Below, piece after piece: positions 1 to 5,482 of a stretch of DNA of 10,280 bases. The position numbers were made by a program, and so were the translations under genes. The stretch lies in NCBI GenBank assembly GCA_019690055.1, contig JADGGF010000121.1, positions 1 to 10,280 on the forward strand. The letters run 5' to 3'. Each line of letters opens with the position of its first letter. Position 1 is the stretch's first letter. Below the pieces are notes generated by a model that saw nothing but the letters and a program-made list of their open reading frames with translations, was not told the origin of the DNA and ran no database searches. Origin of the DNA: Micromonosporaceae bacterium. Its GTDB lineage: Bacteria; Actinomycetota; Actinomycetes; Mycobacteriales; Micromonosporaceae.

Positions 1-979
1 GCGCCGCACCCCCCGACCCGGGCCGCGCCGGTGAATTGCGCAGACCGACCAGGGTCATGATCGCGCTCTCCAAGGCGTACGACCGGTCCTCGGCCCCGCC
101 CCGGACGTCGACGTTGCAGGTGCCGACGACCGTCATGGCCCGGGCCAGCGCGTCCGGTGACCAGCCCGACAGCCACCCCTGCGCCTTCTTGACCTTGAAC
201 CAGTGCATGCCGAGCGGGCCGGCGAGCTGCTTCGGGTCGCCCCGGCCGGCCGCGGCCACCCGAGCGGCGGTGCGGATTCCGTCGGCGAGGGCATCGGCGA
301 TCGGTACCGGGTCGACCCCCACGTTGAGCGCCCAACGCAGCGCGTCGAGCGCGGCCGGGAGGTCGCCGGCCATCACGGCATCGGAAACGGTGTATCCGTT
401 CACCTCGGCCCGGCCGCGGTAGTAGCGGGTCACGTCAGCCAGCTCGACTTGGCCGCCGGTGTCGGCGACCAGTTGCTGACAGGCCGCAGCGAGGTCCCGG
501 GTGTTGCTGCCGACGGCCTCGACGAGCGCGTCAACCGCCGCCTCCGAGCACCGGCCGCCGAGCCGGCGGATCTCGTCACGGACGAAGGCGTTGCGCTCCT
601 GGTACTTCGGCGTCGGCACGGCCACCACCGCCGCGCCCGCCGCTCGCAGGCCGTCGGCGAGCGCCTTGCCCTTGGCGCCCCCCGCGTGGGTCACCACCAG
701 AGTCACGTCCGGCTCCGGCGCCGCGACGTACTCCAGGATCGCCGTGGTCAGGTCCTTGCGAGCGTCCTGACCCGAGCGGATCACCACGACCCGGGGACCG
801 CCGAACAGCGACGGGCTCACCGCGGCCATGAGGTCGCCCGGCGACATCTCGCCGGCCGCGTGGACCTCGACCACGGTCTGCGGATCCGCCGTGCGGGCCT
901 TCTCCACCACAGCGGTGATCGCCCGCTCGGCCAGGAACTCGTCGTCGCCGAGCACCAGCACCAGCCGTCGGTCGCTCAC
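1..979 (-). CDS. holA: DNA polymerase III subunit delta (clamp loader), 3' end cut by window edge
   Basis: The delta subunit of the clamp loader opens the beta sliding clamp and loads it on primed DNA at the replication fork. The frame is open from a GTG at 979 to the left edge, giving 326 residues. This is close to full length for actinobacterial HolA (roughly 315-335), so only a few C-terminal residues should be missing. The N-terminus reads VSDRRLVLVLGDDEFLAERA, the GDDEFLAERA stretch being typical of actinobacterial HolA. Further family-like stretches are PSLFGGPRVVVI (about residues 56-67), KYQERNAFVRDEI, NTRDLAAACQQL and VNGYTVSDAVMAGD. No Walker A motif is seen, as expected for delta. 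The start is supported by an AGGA 7 nt upstream; an ATG at 987 is out of frame and stops after three codons. It diverges from the sigma gene at 1299. Alternatives are unlikely. Confidence 0.93.
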   Translation of the reverse strand, partial: MSDRRLVLVLGDDEFLAERAITAVVEKARTADPQTVVEVHAAGEMSPGDLMAAVSPSLFGGPRVVVIRSGQDARKDLTTAILEYVAAPEPDVTLVVTHAGGAKGKALADGLRAAGAAVVAVPTPKYQERNAFVRDEIRRLGGRCSEAAVDALVEAVGSNTRDLAAACQQLVADTGGQVELADVTRYYRGRAEVNGYTVSDAVMAGDLPAALDALRWALNVGVDPVPIADALADGIRTAARVAAAGRGDPKQLAGPLGMHWFKVKKAQGWLSGWSPDALARAMTVVGTCNVDVRGGAEDRSYALESAIMTLVGLRNSPARPGSGGAA

Positions 980-1233
980 CGGGCCATCCTGCCACGGGCT
1001 CAGTGCGACCGGGAACCGCCGACTGTACGGGTCGCGCGGTTGACGAACCGGTGACCGGCAGCCCGAGCCGGGTCACCCGAAGGCCCGATTGTCCGTAGGG
1101 TGCGCAAGGTACGCCCGCGGGTGTTCGACGGCTCGACGGCCCGGCGGACCGGCCCCGCCGCTGAAAGTCGATCGAGGATTCACTCCTGGTCGATCCGGTT
1201 GGTTGCAGGCTGATTGCTGACAGTGCGGACGCT
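980..1233. other. Divergent intergenic region between holA and sigma copy 1
   Basis: No convincing gene is seen. The region carries a small hairpin CGGTT-GACG-AACCG (1037-1050), immediately followed by a larger one (1050-1077), both about 60-100 bp upstream of the holA start. An inverted repeat GGTTGCAG (1201-1208) / CTGCAACC (1232-1239) flanks the proposed -35 of the sigma gene. In many actinobacteria I would expect comEC upstream of holA; nothing resembling its 3' end is visible here. Confidence 0.5.
1050..1077. terminator. Imperfect hairpin upstream of holA
   Basis: GGTGACCGGC (1050-1059) pairs with GCCGGGTCACC (1067-1077) with one bulged base and a 7-nt loop. No T-tract follows on either strand. 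It could be a relic terminator of a gene once upstream of holA, or a regulator site. Function is inferred from shape only. Confidence 0.35.
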
Positions 1234-1268
1234 GCAACCGGCTGCGGCGGTCGGGAGTGTCCCGTGTC
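1234..1268 (+). promoter_or_regulatory. Candidate autoregulated ECF promoter of sigma copy 1
   Basis: GCAACCG (1234-1240), a 12-nt gap, GGGAGTGT (1253-1260), 3 nt, then GTGTC (1264-1268). The same three blocks with identical spacing occur upstream of sigma copy 2 (5416-5450); 30 of 41 positions match over 1234-1274, with matches concentrated in the blocks. ECF promoters typically have an AAC-containing -35 box, so GCAACC could be the -35 and AGTGT part of the -10. GCAACC is also the right arm of an inverted repeat with GGTTGCAG (1201-1208), which is absent from copy 2. The assignment as a promoter is inference from conservation. Confidence 0.55.
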
Positions 1269-1298
1269 GTCAACAGCCGCAAGACAAGGAGGTGGCCG

Positions 1299-1778
1299 GT
1301 GGATGATTTCACCGACTTCTATGCGGCGCAGTTCCATGGTGTGACGGTCCAGGTGTTCGCGTACACGGGCGATCTTCCTCTCGCTCAGGACATCGCTCAG
1401 GAGGCGTTTACCCGGGCGGTCATGCGCTGGGAGAAGCTGCGTTCCTACGACGATCCCGCCGCCTGGGTGAGGCGGGTCGCGTTCAACCTCGCCGCCAGCC
1501 GGTGGCGTCGCGGCCGCATCGCCGCGGCGTACGTACGGCGGCAGCGGGCCGAGCACGTCGAAGGGCCGAGCCCGGACCGCGTCGCGTTGGCTCGGGCGCT
1601 GGCGACCTTACCGGAGCGCCATCGGCGAGCCGTCATCCTTCACTATCTCGCGGATATGTCCATTGCGGACATTGCGCGACAGGAGAACGTACCGGCAAAC
1701 ACCGTCAAGTCATGGCTGCACCGTGCTCGCACGGAGCTCGCGGCCCAGCTCGGCGATCTGAGGGAGGTGAGCTCGTGA
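1299..1778 (+). CDS. ECF-type RNA polymerase sigma factor (copy 1)
   Basis: A short sigma-70 family protein of 159 residues with only regions 2 and 4, the size and layout of an extracytoplasmic-function sigma factor. Region 2 spans about residues 4-72 (FTDFYAAQF, then DIAQEAFTRAVMRWEKL, then WVRRVAFNLAASRWRRGR, the basic end that meets the -10 DNA). Region 4 spans about 95-152 (LPERHRRAVILHYLADMSI, then the helix-turn-helix IADIARQENVPANTVKSWLH). The start is the GTG at 1299, 6 nt after a strong AAGGAGG (1286-1292). An earlier in-frame GTG at 1257 has no ribosome site and lies inside the promoter-like element. The stop overlaps the start of the next gene (GTGA, 1775-1778), indicating translational coupling. 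The protein is about 85% identical by hand alignment to sigma copy 2 at 5483. It probably controls its own promoter, which is inference. Confidence 0.93.
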   Translation: MDDFTDFYAAQFHGVTVQVFAYTGDLPLAQDIAQEAFTRAVMRWEKLRSYDDPAAWVRRVAFNLAASRWRRGRIAAAYVRRQRAEHVEGPSPDRVALARALATLPERHRRAVILHYLADMSIADIARQENVPANTVKSWLHRARTELAAQLGDLREVSS

Positions 1779-2623
1779 CTGAGTTCCATGACACCGATCT
1801 GCGGGGTATCTTCAGCGACTTCGCGGACACCGCCAGCAGGTACGTGCGGCCGCCAGGCGCGGATCTTGCGCAGCGACAGGCCCGTGTGCGCATTCGGAAC
1901 CGGCGGGTGCTGGCCACCGTCGCGGCGGCCGTGGCCCTCCTGGTGCCCAGCGGCATCATCGTCGCTACCCAGATGAATGGATCGAATTCGTTGCCACAGC
2001 CGCCGACGACGCCGGGGCCCACGGCACCGACCGTCACTCCGCCGAGCCCGACGGCCACGCCGAGCCCGACGGCGTCGCCGACGACGGAACCGCCCGAGGT
2101 CGTGGCGCAGGCCGTCCAGGGGCCCGGCGAGCTGGCGAACGCCAAGCTCACGTTGAGCTGGACGAACCCGCATGCCAGCCCGGCCTGTTCCGGGGCGGTG
2201 ACGTTTGCCAATGGGGTCAGCGGGGTCAGCACCCCGAGTGTCCACATTCTCTCGACGATGAAGTTGGATGTGGATGGGGATGGTGCGGAGGAGATCCTTG
2301 CCAAGATCTTCTGCCAGACCTCGGAGGCCGGTCCGCTCCAGCTCGTGGCCATCCGTCCGGGGCCGAACCCGACCATACTCGGCGTGGTGGTCGAGTCGGC
2401 GGACTTCGATGGCAACGGGCGGCTCGACCCGCCGGACGGCCCCGGCATCGTCGTCATCAATGACTACGTGGGCCTGTCCGACGGCACGATCCGGGTCGAG
2501 GTCGCGGACCGTTTCACCTGCTGCGGCATCCCGGTCGACTCGGCGTTGCGGCAGGAGCGCACGTACGCGTGGGACGGCTCGTCCTTCGTCCAGGTCGACG
2601 GTCCGACGACGTTCCTTGAGTGA
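1775..2623 (+). CDS. Single-pass membrane protein coupled to sigma copy 1 (short form)
   Basis: I do not recognise a named family. The GTG start overlaps the sigma stop by 4 bp, giving 282 residues. In order: a cytoplasmic N-terminus of about 44 residues with the shared signature DTDLRGIFSDFA and RYVRPPGA, ending in an Arg-rich stretch; one transmembrane helix at about 45-65; a Pro/Thr/Ser linker at about 70-105; an extracytoplasmic domain to the end. That domain has a KLDVDGDGAEEI motif (FG-GAP or EF-hand-like acidic loop), a second acidic loop DFDGNGRLD, and cysteines 138, 180, 249 and 250, all four conserved in the paralogue at 5992. The protein ends at GPTTFLE, where the paralogue continues for about 130 residues with a DUF11-like domain, so this copy is C-terminally shortened. 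The operon layout suggests an anti-sigma or sensor partner, but no zinc-binding anti-sigma motif is present. Confidence 0.8.
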   Translation: MTEFHDTDLRGIFSDFADTASRYVRPPGADLAQRQARVRIRNRRVLATVAAAVALLVPSGIIVATQMNGSNSLPQPPTTPGPTAPTVTPPSPTATPSPTASPTTEPPEVVAQAVQGPGELANAKLTLSWTNPHASPACSGAVTFANGVSGVSTPSVHILSTMKLDVDGDGAEEILAKIFCQTSEAGPLQLVAIRPGPNPTILGVVVESADFDGNGRLDPPDGPGIVVINDYVGLSDGTIRVEVADRFTCCGIPVDSALRQERTYAWDGSSFVQVDGPTTFLE

Positions 2624-2643
2624 GGTGGGTTCCTCGAGTTGAG

Positions 2644-2711
2644 GCGGCGCCTCGCGCCGCTCCGACTGGGCTGGTCGGGTCCGCGAAAGTCGCGCCGACC
2701 AGCCCGGTCGG
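2644..2711. terminator. Tandem hairpins, probable bidirectional terminator
   Basis: Two hairpins lie between convergent genes. The first is GCGGCGC (2644-2650) / GCGCCGC (2654-2660) with a 3-nt loop. The second has a 17-bp stem (2662-2678 with 2695-2711, one G-T pair) around CCGACTGGGCTGGTCGG; its 16-nt loop region contains a further CGCGA/TCGCG pairing. No T-tract is seen, which is common in GC-rich actinobacteria. Position and strength support a shared terminator for membrane protein 1 and the GNAT gene. Confidence 0.75.
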
Positions 2712-2730
2712 TTGATGGCTCCGGTCGCCG

Positions 2731-3393
2731 TTATCGGTCGCGTCCGGCCGACTTCCGGCGGGTCGGGCGCGACCGGGACCCGCCGACCGTACGGTCGCGG
2801 GAAGAAAGATCGAGGCGCATCACGACCCGGTGGGGGGTGGGCCGGTCCACGACCGTGAACCCGCTGGCGGCGAAGAGCGGCTCGACCCCGAGGTACGCCT
2901 CCCCGCTGCCGCGTCGTGCGTCACCCGCGAGCGGGAACCCCTCGATGGCGCTTGCCCCGTGTGCGGCGGCGAGGTCGACCGCCTGGCGCAGCAGCTCCCG
3001 CATGATCCCCTGGCGCCGGAAGTCCCGGCGGACGAAGAAGCACGGCACGAGCCAGACGGAGTCGTCCTCCGCGGGGTCGCGCTGGCGCAACACCGGGGAG
3101 CGTTGGGCGCGGGTGTAGCGGGCCCGGGGCCCGGTGGCACACCACCCGACCGGCTCGCCGTCGACGTAGGCGATCAGCCCCATCGGTTGGGCCTCCGTTC
3201 GCGCGCACGCTTCGAAGGCCTGCTGGTTGGCGCCGCCCCACCCGGCCTCCACCTCCTTTCCGGGGCGCAGGAACCACATGCAGTAGCAGCCCCGCGTCGT
3301 GCTGCTCGTCCCGAACAGGGCCGCCAGGTCGGGCAGCCGATCCGCCGTGAGGGGGGCGATCGTCACGGCCGCGGGCGCGGTGGGCTTCGCCAT
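2731..3393 (-). CDS. GNAT family N-acetyltransferase
   Basis: Predicted to move an acetyl group from acetyl-CoA to an unknown acceptor in the cytoplasm. From the ATG at 3393 it is 220 residues. The N-terminal part has TTRGCYCMWFLRPG, a Cys/Trp-rich stretch seen in a subgroup of GNAT proteins. The substrate-side strand is GLIAYVDGEPVGWCATGPR. The acetyl-CoA-binding region is VPCFFVRRDFRRQGIMRELL, with RRQGIM as the pyrophosphate-binding loop, followed by the helix AVDLAAAHGASAIEGFPL and a late AYLGVEPLFAASGFTVV motif. The C-terminus is a basic tail of about 25 residues. The start is uncertain: a TTG at 3423 and a GTG at 3402 are in frame, and none has a clear ribosome site. It lies 44 bp after the TetR stop on the same strand and is probably co-transcribed with it. 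Substrate unknown. Confidence 0.85.
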   Translation of the reverse strand: MAKPTAPAAVTIAPLTADRLPDLAALFGTSSTTRGCYCMWFLRPGKEVEAGWGGANQQAFEACARTEAQPMGLIAYVDGEPVGWCATGPRARYTRAQRSPVLRQRDPAEDDSVWLVPCFFVRRDFRRQGIMRELLRQAVDLAAAHGASAIEGFPLAGDARRGSGEAYLGVEPLFAASGFTVVDRPTPHRVVMRLDLSSRDRTVGGSRSRPTRRKSAGRDR

Positions 3394-3437
3394 GGGCCAC
3401 ACGCTACGACGCGGGTCCGACAATGTGGACGCGCCGG

Positions 3438-4145
3438 TTACGGTTGCGCCCCGATGAAGTGGGTCAGGGCCATGACCTGGTAGTCGAACCAGGCGTCGCG
3501 GTCGACCACAATGCCATCAAGACGATTGAATATCTCGAAGCTCACGGCGCCGAAGAGCTGGGTCCAGGCGATCAGGCCTCGCGCCAGGAGGGCCGGGGGC
3601 ACGCCGGGGAACATCGCGTCCCGGATGTGGGCCATTTCCGCCGCGACCGTTGGTGCCAGCCACTCGTCGGCCGGTGCGCGCAGGGCGCCGGTCGCACAGC
3701 CATCGACGAGAATCGCGCCCAGCAGGTTCGTGATGCGCGTCGCGGGACCGATCGTGTCCTGCGGGGCGCGGTAGCCGGGCACGGGCGTGCCGTAGATCAG
3801 CGCGTACTCATGGGGGTTGGCCCGCGCCCAGTCGCGTACGGCGTGACAGACGGCGGCGAATCGTCCGGCCAGGTCCGCTCGATCCACGGCCGCCTCGGCC
3901 GCCTCGGCGGCGGTGCCGAGCGCGTTGTAGGCATCGATGATCAGCGCGGTCAGGAGCTCGTCGCGACTGGCGAAGTAGCGGTAGATCGCCGACGAGACGA
4001 AGCCCATGTCCCGGGCGACTGCCCGCAGGGACAGGTTCGACGCCCCCTGCTCGGCGAGGTGGCGCCGCGCCGTTGCCTTGATTTCCTCCACCATCTCCGC
4101 GCGCACCTTGGCCCGGAGTGTCGTCGCGCGGGTCGGTCGGGACAT
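3438..4145 (-). CDS. TetR/AcrR family transcriptional repressor
   Basis: A 235-residue dimeric DNA-binding repressor. The N-terminal helix-turn-helix covers about residues 14-70: EIKATARRHLAEQGASNLSL, then RAVARDMGFVSSAIYRYF with the YRYF end typical of TetR recognition helices, then SRDELLTALIIDAYNAL. The C-terminal ligand domain contains RDWARANPHEYALIYGTPVP and the end GLIAWTQLFGAVSFEIFN, the pattern of TetR proteins with a WHG-type C-terminal domain. The ATG at 4145 has a CATACT box (4157-4152) exactly 6 nt upstream, so the transcript is probably leaderless. Frames upstream contain no better start. It diverges from the epimerase gene at 4261. The space between them holds two copies of AGAGCACTGCTCT, its likely operators, one of them just upstream of its own -10. 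The effector ligand cannot be read from sequence. Confidence 0.92.
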   Translation of the reverse strand: MSRPTRATTLRAKVRAEMVEEIKATARRHLAEQGASNLSLRAVARDMGFVSSAIYRYFASRDELLTALIIDAYNALGTAAEAAEAAVDRADLAGRFAAVCHAVRDWARANPHEYALIYGTPVPGYRAPQDTIGPATRITNLLGAILVDGCATGALRAPADEWLAPTVAAEMAHIRDAMFPGVPPALLARGLIAWTQLFGAVSFEIFNRLDGIVVDRDAWFDYQVMALTHFIGAQP

Positions 4146-4151
4146 GACACC

Positions 4152-4157
4152 AGTATG
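4152..4157 (-). promoter_or_regulatory. Probable -10 box of the TetR gene, leaderless
   Basis: On the minus strand CATACT is followed by 6 nt and then the ATG at 4145, the geometry of a leaderless actinobacterial promoter. No good -35 at 16-18 nt is seen; operator A occupies that interval. Confidence 0.5.
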
Positions 4158-4166
4158 CCAGGGCCG

Positions 4167-4191
4167 AGAGCACTGCTCTTGACAAAGAGCA
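4167..4191. promoter_or_regulatory. TetR operator A, overlapping palindromes
   Basis: AGAGCACTGCTCT (4167-4179) is a perfect palindrome around C4173. It overlaps a second inverted repeat TGCTCTT-GACA-AAGAGCA (4174-4191), so three AGAGCA half-sites lie in 25 bp. The site overlaps the TTGACA (4179-4184) of the epimerase promoter and sits just upstream of the TetR -10 box, so binding here could block both directions. Confidence 0.8.
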
Positions 4192-4208
4192 CATGTCATT
4201 TGCAGACT
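4179..4208 (+). promoter_or_regulatory. Candidate promoter of the epimerase gene
   Basis: A consensus -35 TTGACA (4179-4184) and a weak -10 CAGACT (4203-4208) are separated by 18 nt. Operator A covers the -35 and operator B lies just downstream of the expected start point, a normal arrangement for TetR repression. Confidence 0.55.
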
Positions 4209-4221
4209 AGGGCTCCGAAAC

Positions 4222-4236
4222 GAGAGCACTGCTCTC
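4222..4236. promoter_or_regulatory. TetR operator B
   Basis: GAGAGCACTGCTCTC is a perfect 15-bp palindrome around C4229. It is the same core as operator A, with centres 56 bp apart. It lies between the proposed -10 and the ribosome site (GGAGGG, 4252-4257) of the epimerase gene. Confidence 0.82.
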
Positions 4237-4260
4237 TGCCACAGGCTGAGTGGAGGGATC

Positions 4261-5172
4261 ATGGGACGGCACGTCATCGTCGGGTCGGGTCCGGTCGGCA
4301 CCGCCACGGCTGAGCACCTGCTCCGGCTCGGGCACGAGGTGCGGATGGTCACGCGCTCCGGCGGCGGTCCGGTCGACGTGGAGCGGATCGCGGCCGACGC
4401 GACCGATGTGGACCGCCTGGCGGCGCTGGCCGCCGGAGCCGATGCGATCTACAACTGCGCCAACCCGCCGTACCACCGGTGGCCGCAACTCTGGCCACCG
4501 CTCGCCGCGGCCCTGCTGGGTGCGGCCGAGCGCTCCGGTGCCGTACTGGTCACGATGAGCAACCTGTACGGGTACGGCGAGGTGGACGGCCCGATCACCG
4601 AGGAGACGCCGTTGTCCGCCACGGCGCCGAAGCTGAGGATTCGGGCCGACATGTGGCGCGATGCTCTGGCCGCGCACCGGGCCGGCCGGGTCCGGGTGAC
4701 CGAGGCCCGGGCCAGCGACTTCATCGGCCCGGGCGCGCGGTCGCTGCTGACCACGGTCATCCTGCCCCGGGTCCGCCGGGGCCAGGCCGTCTCCGTTCCG
4801 GCGAACCTCGACGTGCCGCACAGCCTCACCTACATCGGCGATGTCGGGGCGACGCTGGCCACCCTCGGCACCGACCCGCGGGCCCTCGGCCGGGCCTGGC
4901 ACGTCCCGACCGCGCCGGCGGTGACGCTGCGCGAGGTGGCCCGGCGGTTCGCCGCCCTGGTCGGTGCGCCCGAGCCGCGGTTGCGGGTGATGCCGGACGT
5001 GGTGCTGCGTCTCGGCGGGTTGTTCAACACCGAGGCGCGGGAGTTCCGCAAGGTGCGCTACCAGTTCGAGCGCCCGTGGGTGATCGACTCGTCCGCGGCC
5101 CAGGAGACCTTCGGCCTGAAGCCGACGCCACTCGACGACGCCCTGCGGGCGTCCCTAGTCGACTATCGATAG
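4261..5172 (+). CDS. NAD(P)-dependent epimerase/dehydratase family protein (atypical SDR)
   Basis: A 303-residue Rossmann-fold oxidoreductase or epimerase. The N-terminus carries the dinucleotide loop GSGPVG (residues 8-13) in HVIVGSGPVGTATAEHLLRL. The strand VRMVTRSGG after it, with Arg near the adenosine ribose, leans towards NADP, which is inference. NCANPPYHRWPQLWPPL and LVTMSNLYGYG (about 96-106) follow the extended-SDR pattern. However, after Tyr103 the expected YxxxK lysine is replaced by Glu107, so the catalytic set is atypical. Later motifs are EARASDFIGPGA and VPHSLTYIGDVGATLATL, the usual SDR substrate-side segment. A GGAGGG lies 3 nt before the ATG. It is divergent from and probably repressed by the adjacent TetR protein. 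The stop falls inside a perfect palindrome ACTATCGATAGT (5162-5173), next to the relic region. Substrate unknown. Confidence 0.88.
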   Translation: MGRHVIVGSGPVGTATAEHLLRLGHEVRMVTRSGGGPVDVERIAADATDVDRLAALAAGADAIYNCANPPYHRWPQLWPPLAAALLGAAERSGAVLVTMSNLYGYGEVDGPITEETPLSATAPKLRIRADMWRDALAAHRAGRVRVTEARASDFIGPGARSLLTTVILPRVRRGQAVSVPANLDVPHSLTYIGDVGATLATLGTDPRALGRAWHVPTAPAVTLREVARRFAALVGAPEPRLRVMPDVVLRLGGLFNTEAREFRKVRYQFERPWVIDSSAAQETFGLKPTPLDDALRASLVDYR

Positions 5173-5200
5173 TTCTATTTTTATGTAATATCGATGTGAT
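5162..5200. repeat. AT-rich patch with TATCGAT direct repeats
   Basis: TATCGAT occurs at 5164-5170 and 5189-5195. The first copy lies within the 12-bp palindrome ACTATCGATAGT (5162-5173). The stretch between is dominated by A and T, in strong contrast to the surrounding sequence. It marks the joint between the epimerase gene and the relic sequences. No transposase or inverted ends are seen. Confidence 0.5.
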
Positions 5201-5321
5201 CGAGACGCCGGCCGGTGGTGATCGCGGCTCGTACGACCAGCTCACCGAGATCTCGGCCCTGTGCGACGTCGGGGACCTCGCCCGGGGGCAGACCGTCACC
5301 TTGACGTCTCCGCGCGCATGA
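5172..5321 (+). pseudogene. Relic of a DUF11-like C-terminal domain of the membrane protein family
   Basis: In frame with 5172 the translation contains IETPAGGD and then LCDVGDLARGQTVTLT before a TGA at 5319. Membrane protein 2 (5992-7206) has IEPPNGGD and CRIGDLAAGQTVTLT in the same order, about 6 residues further apart, at residues 319-359. The preceding VLFLCNIDV also matches the hydrophobic pattern of VYVYHHLG there. No start codon or ribosome site belongs to this piece. It is best read as the leftover end of a second full-length membrane protein, probably the lost C-terminus of copy 1. DUF11-like domains share GDLxxGQTVTLT widely, so the motif alone would be weak; the glpX relic directly behind it makes the case. 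Confidence 0.7.
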
Positions 5322-5372
5322 CGATCGACTGGGTGTAGGCGCGGCTGCCCCGGGGGTCGGACGCCGTGCAGC
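5315..5372 (-). pseudogene. Relic fragment of the glpX 3' region
   Basis: Positions 5315-5342 are identical over 28 bp to 7338-7365 inside glpX. Similarity continues to 5372 (7395), with one 1-bp indel and about four mismatches by eye. In glpX this part encodes RGSGAYTQSIVMR. A further GGTCATCCGAC (5390-5400) resembles GGTCACCCGAC (7397-7407), so the relic may extend to about 5400. The last 42 codons of glpX are missing from the relic, and the join to the DUF11-like piece shows an internal deletion. It is non-functional. Confidence 0.85.
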
Positions 5373-5391
5373 CGACCGCCCCTGCGGTCGG
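5372..5391. terminator. Short hairpin upstream of sigma copy 2
   Basis: CCGACCGC (5372-5379) and GCGGTCGG (5384-5391) form a perfect 8-bp stem with the loop CCCT. No T-tract follows. It lies at the end of the glpX relic and just before the promoter-like element of sigma copy 2, so it could insulate that promoter from upstream transcription. Role inferred. Confidence 0.5.
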
Positions 5392-5415
5392 TCATCCGAC
5401 CCATTCCCATCGCCC

Positions 5416-5450
5416 GCAACCGGCCGGGCGGGTGGGGAGTGTTAGGTGTC
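5416..5450 (+). promoter_or_regulatory. Candidate autoregulated ECF promoter of sigma copy 2
   Basis: GCAACCG (5416-5422), a 12-nt gap, GGGAGTGT (5435-5442), 3 nt, GTGTC (5446-5450). Block sequences and both gaps equal those upstream of copy 1 (1234-1268), and the distance to the start codon is nearly the same (37 versus 35 nt from GTGTC). The spacer sequences differ, which suggests selection on the blocks. Promoter identity is inference. Confidence 0.55.
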
Positions 5451-5482
5451 ATGACCAGCCCGCAGGCCTCGGGGAGGCGCCG

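Noticed and set aside
1257..1298. Upstream GTG start for sigma copy 1
   Set aside because: It would place the start inside the conserved GGGAGTGT element and ignore the strong AAGGAGG at 1286-1292, which fits GTG 1299.
576..1556. Long minus-strand open frame of 326 codons across holA upstream and sigma copy 1
   Set aside because: It overlaps holA and the sigma gene in other frames and has no recognisable motif; open frames by chance are common at this GC.
2830..3483. Plus-strand open frame of 217 codons
   Set aside because: Antisense shadow of the GNAT gene, which has clear family motifs on the minus strand.
4207..4902. Minus-strand open frame opposite the epimerase
   Set aside because: Arg/Gly-rich shadow with no motif, and it overlaps the operator region.
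2624..5200. Insertion sequence or integrative element around the accessory block
   Set aside because: No transposase, integrase, tRNA or convincing terminal repeats; only the synteny argument supports insertion, so it is reported as a finding and not as a mobile element.
5366..5482. Upstream GTG start for sigma copy 2, adding 39 residues
   Set aside because: The extension is coded by the glpX relic, a hairpin and the promoter-like element, has no match in copy 1, and a good ribosome site serves GTG 5483.
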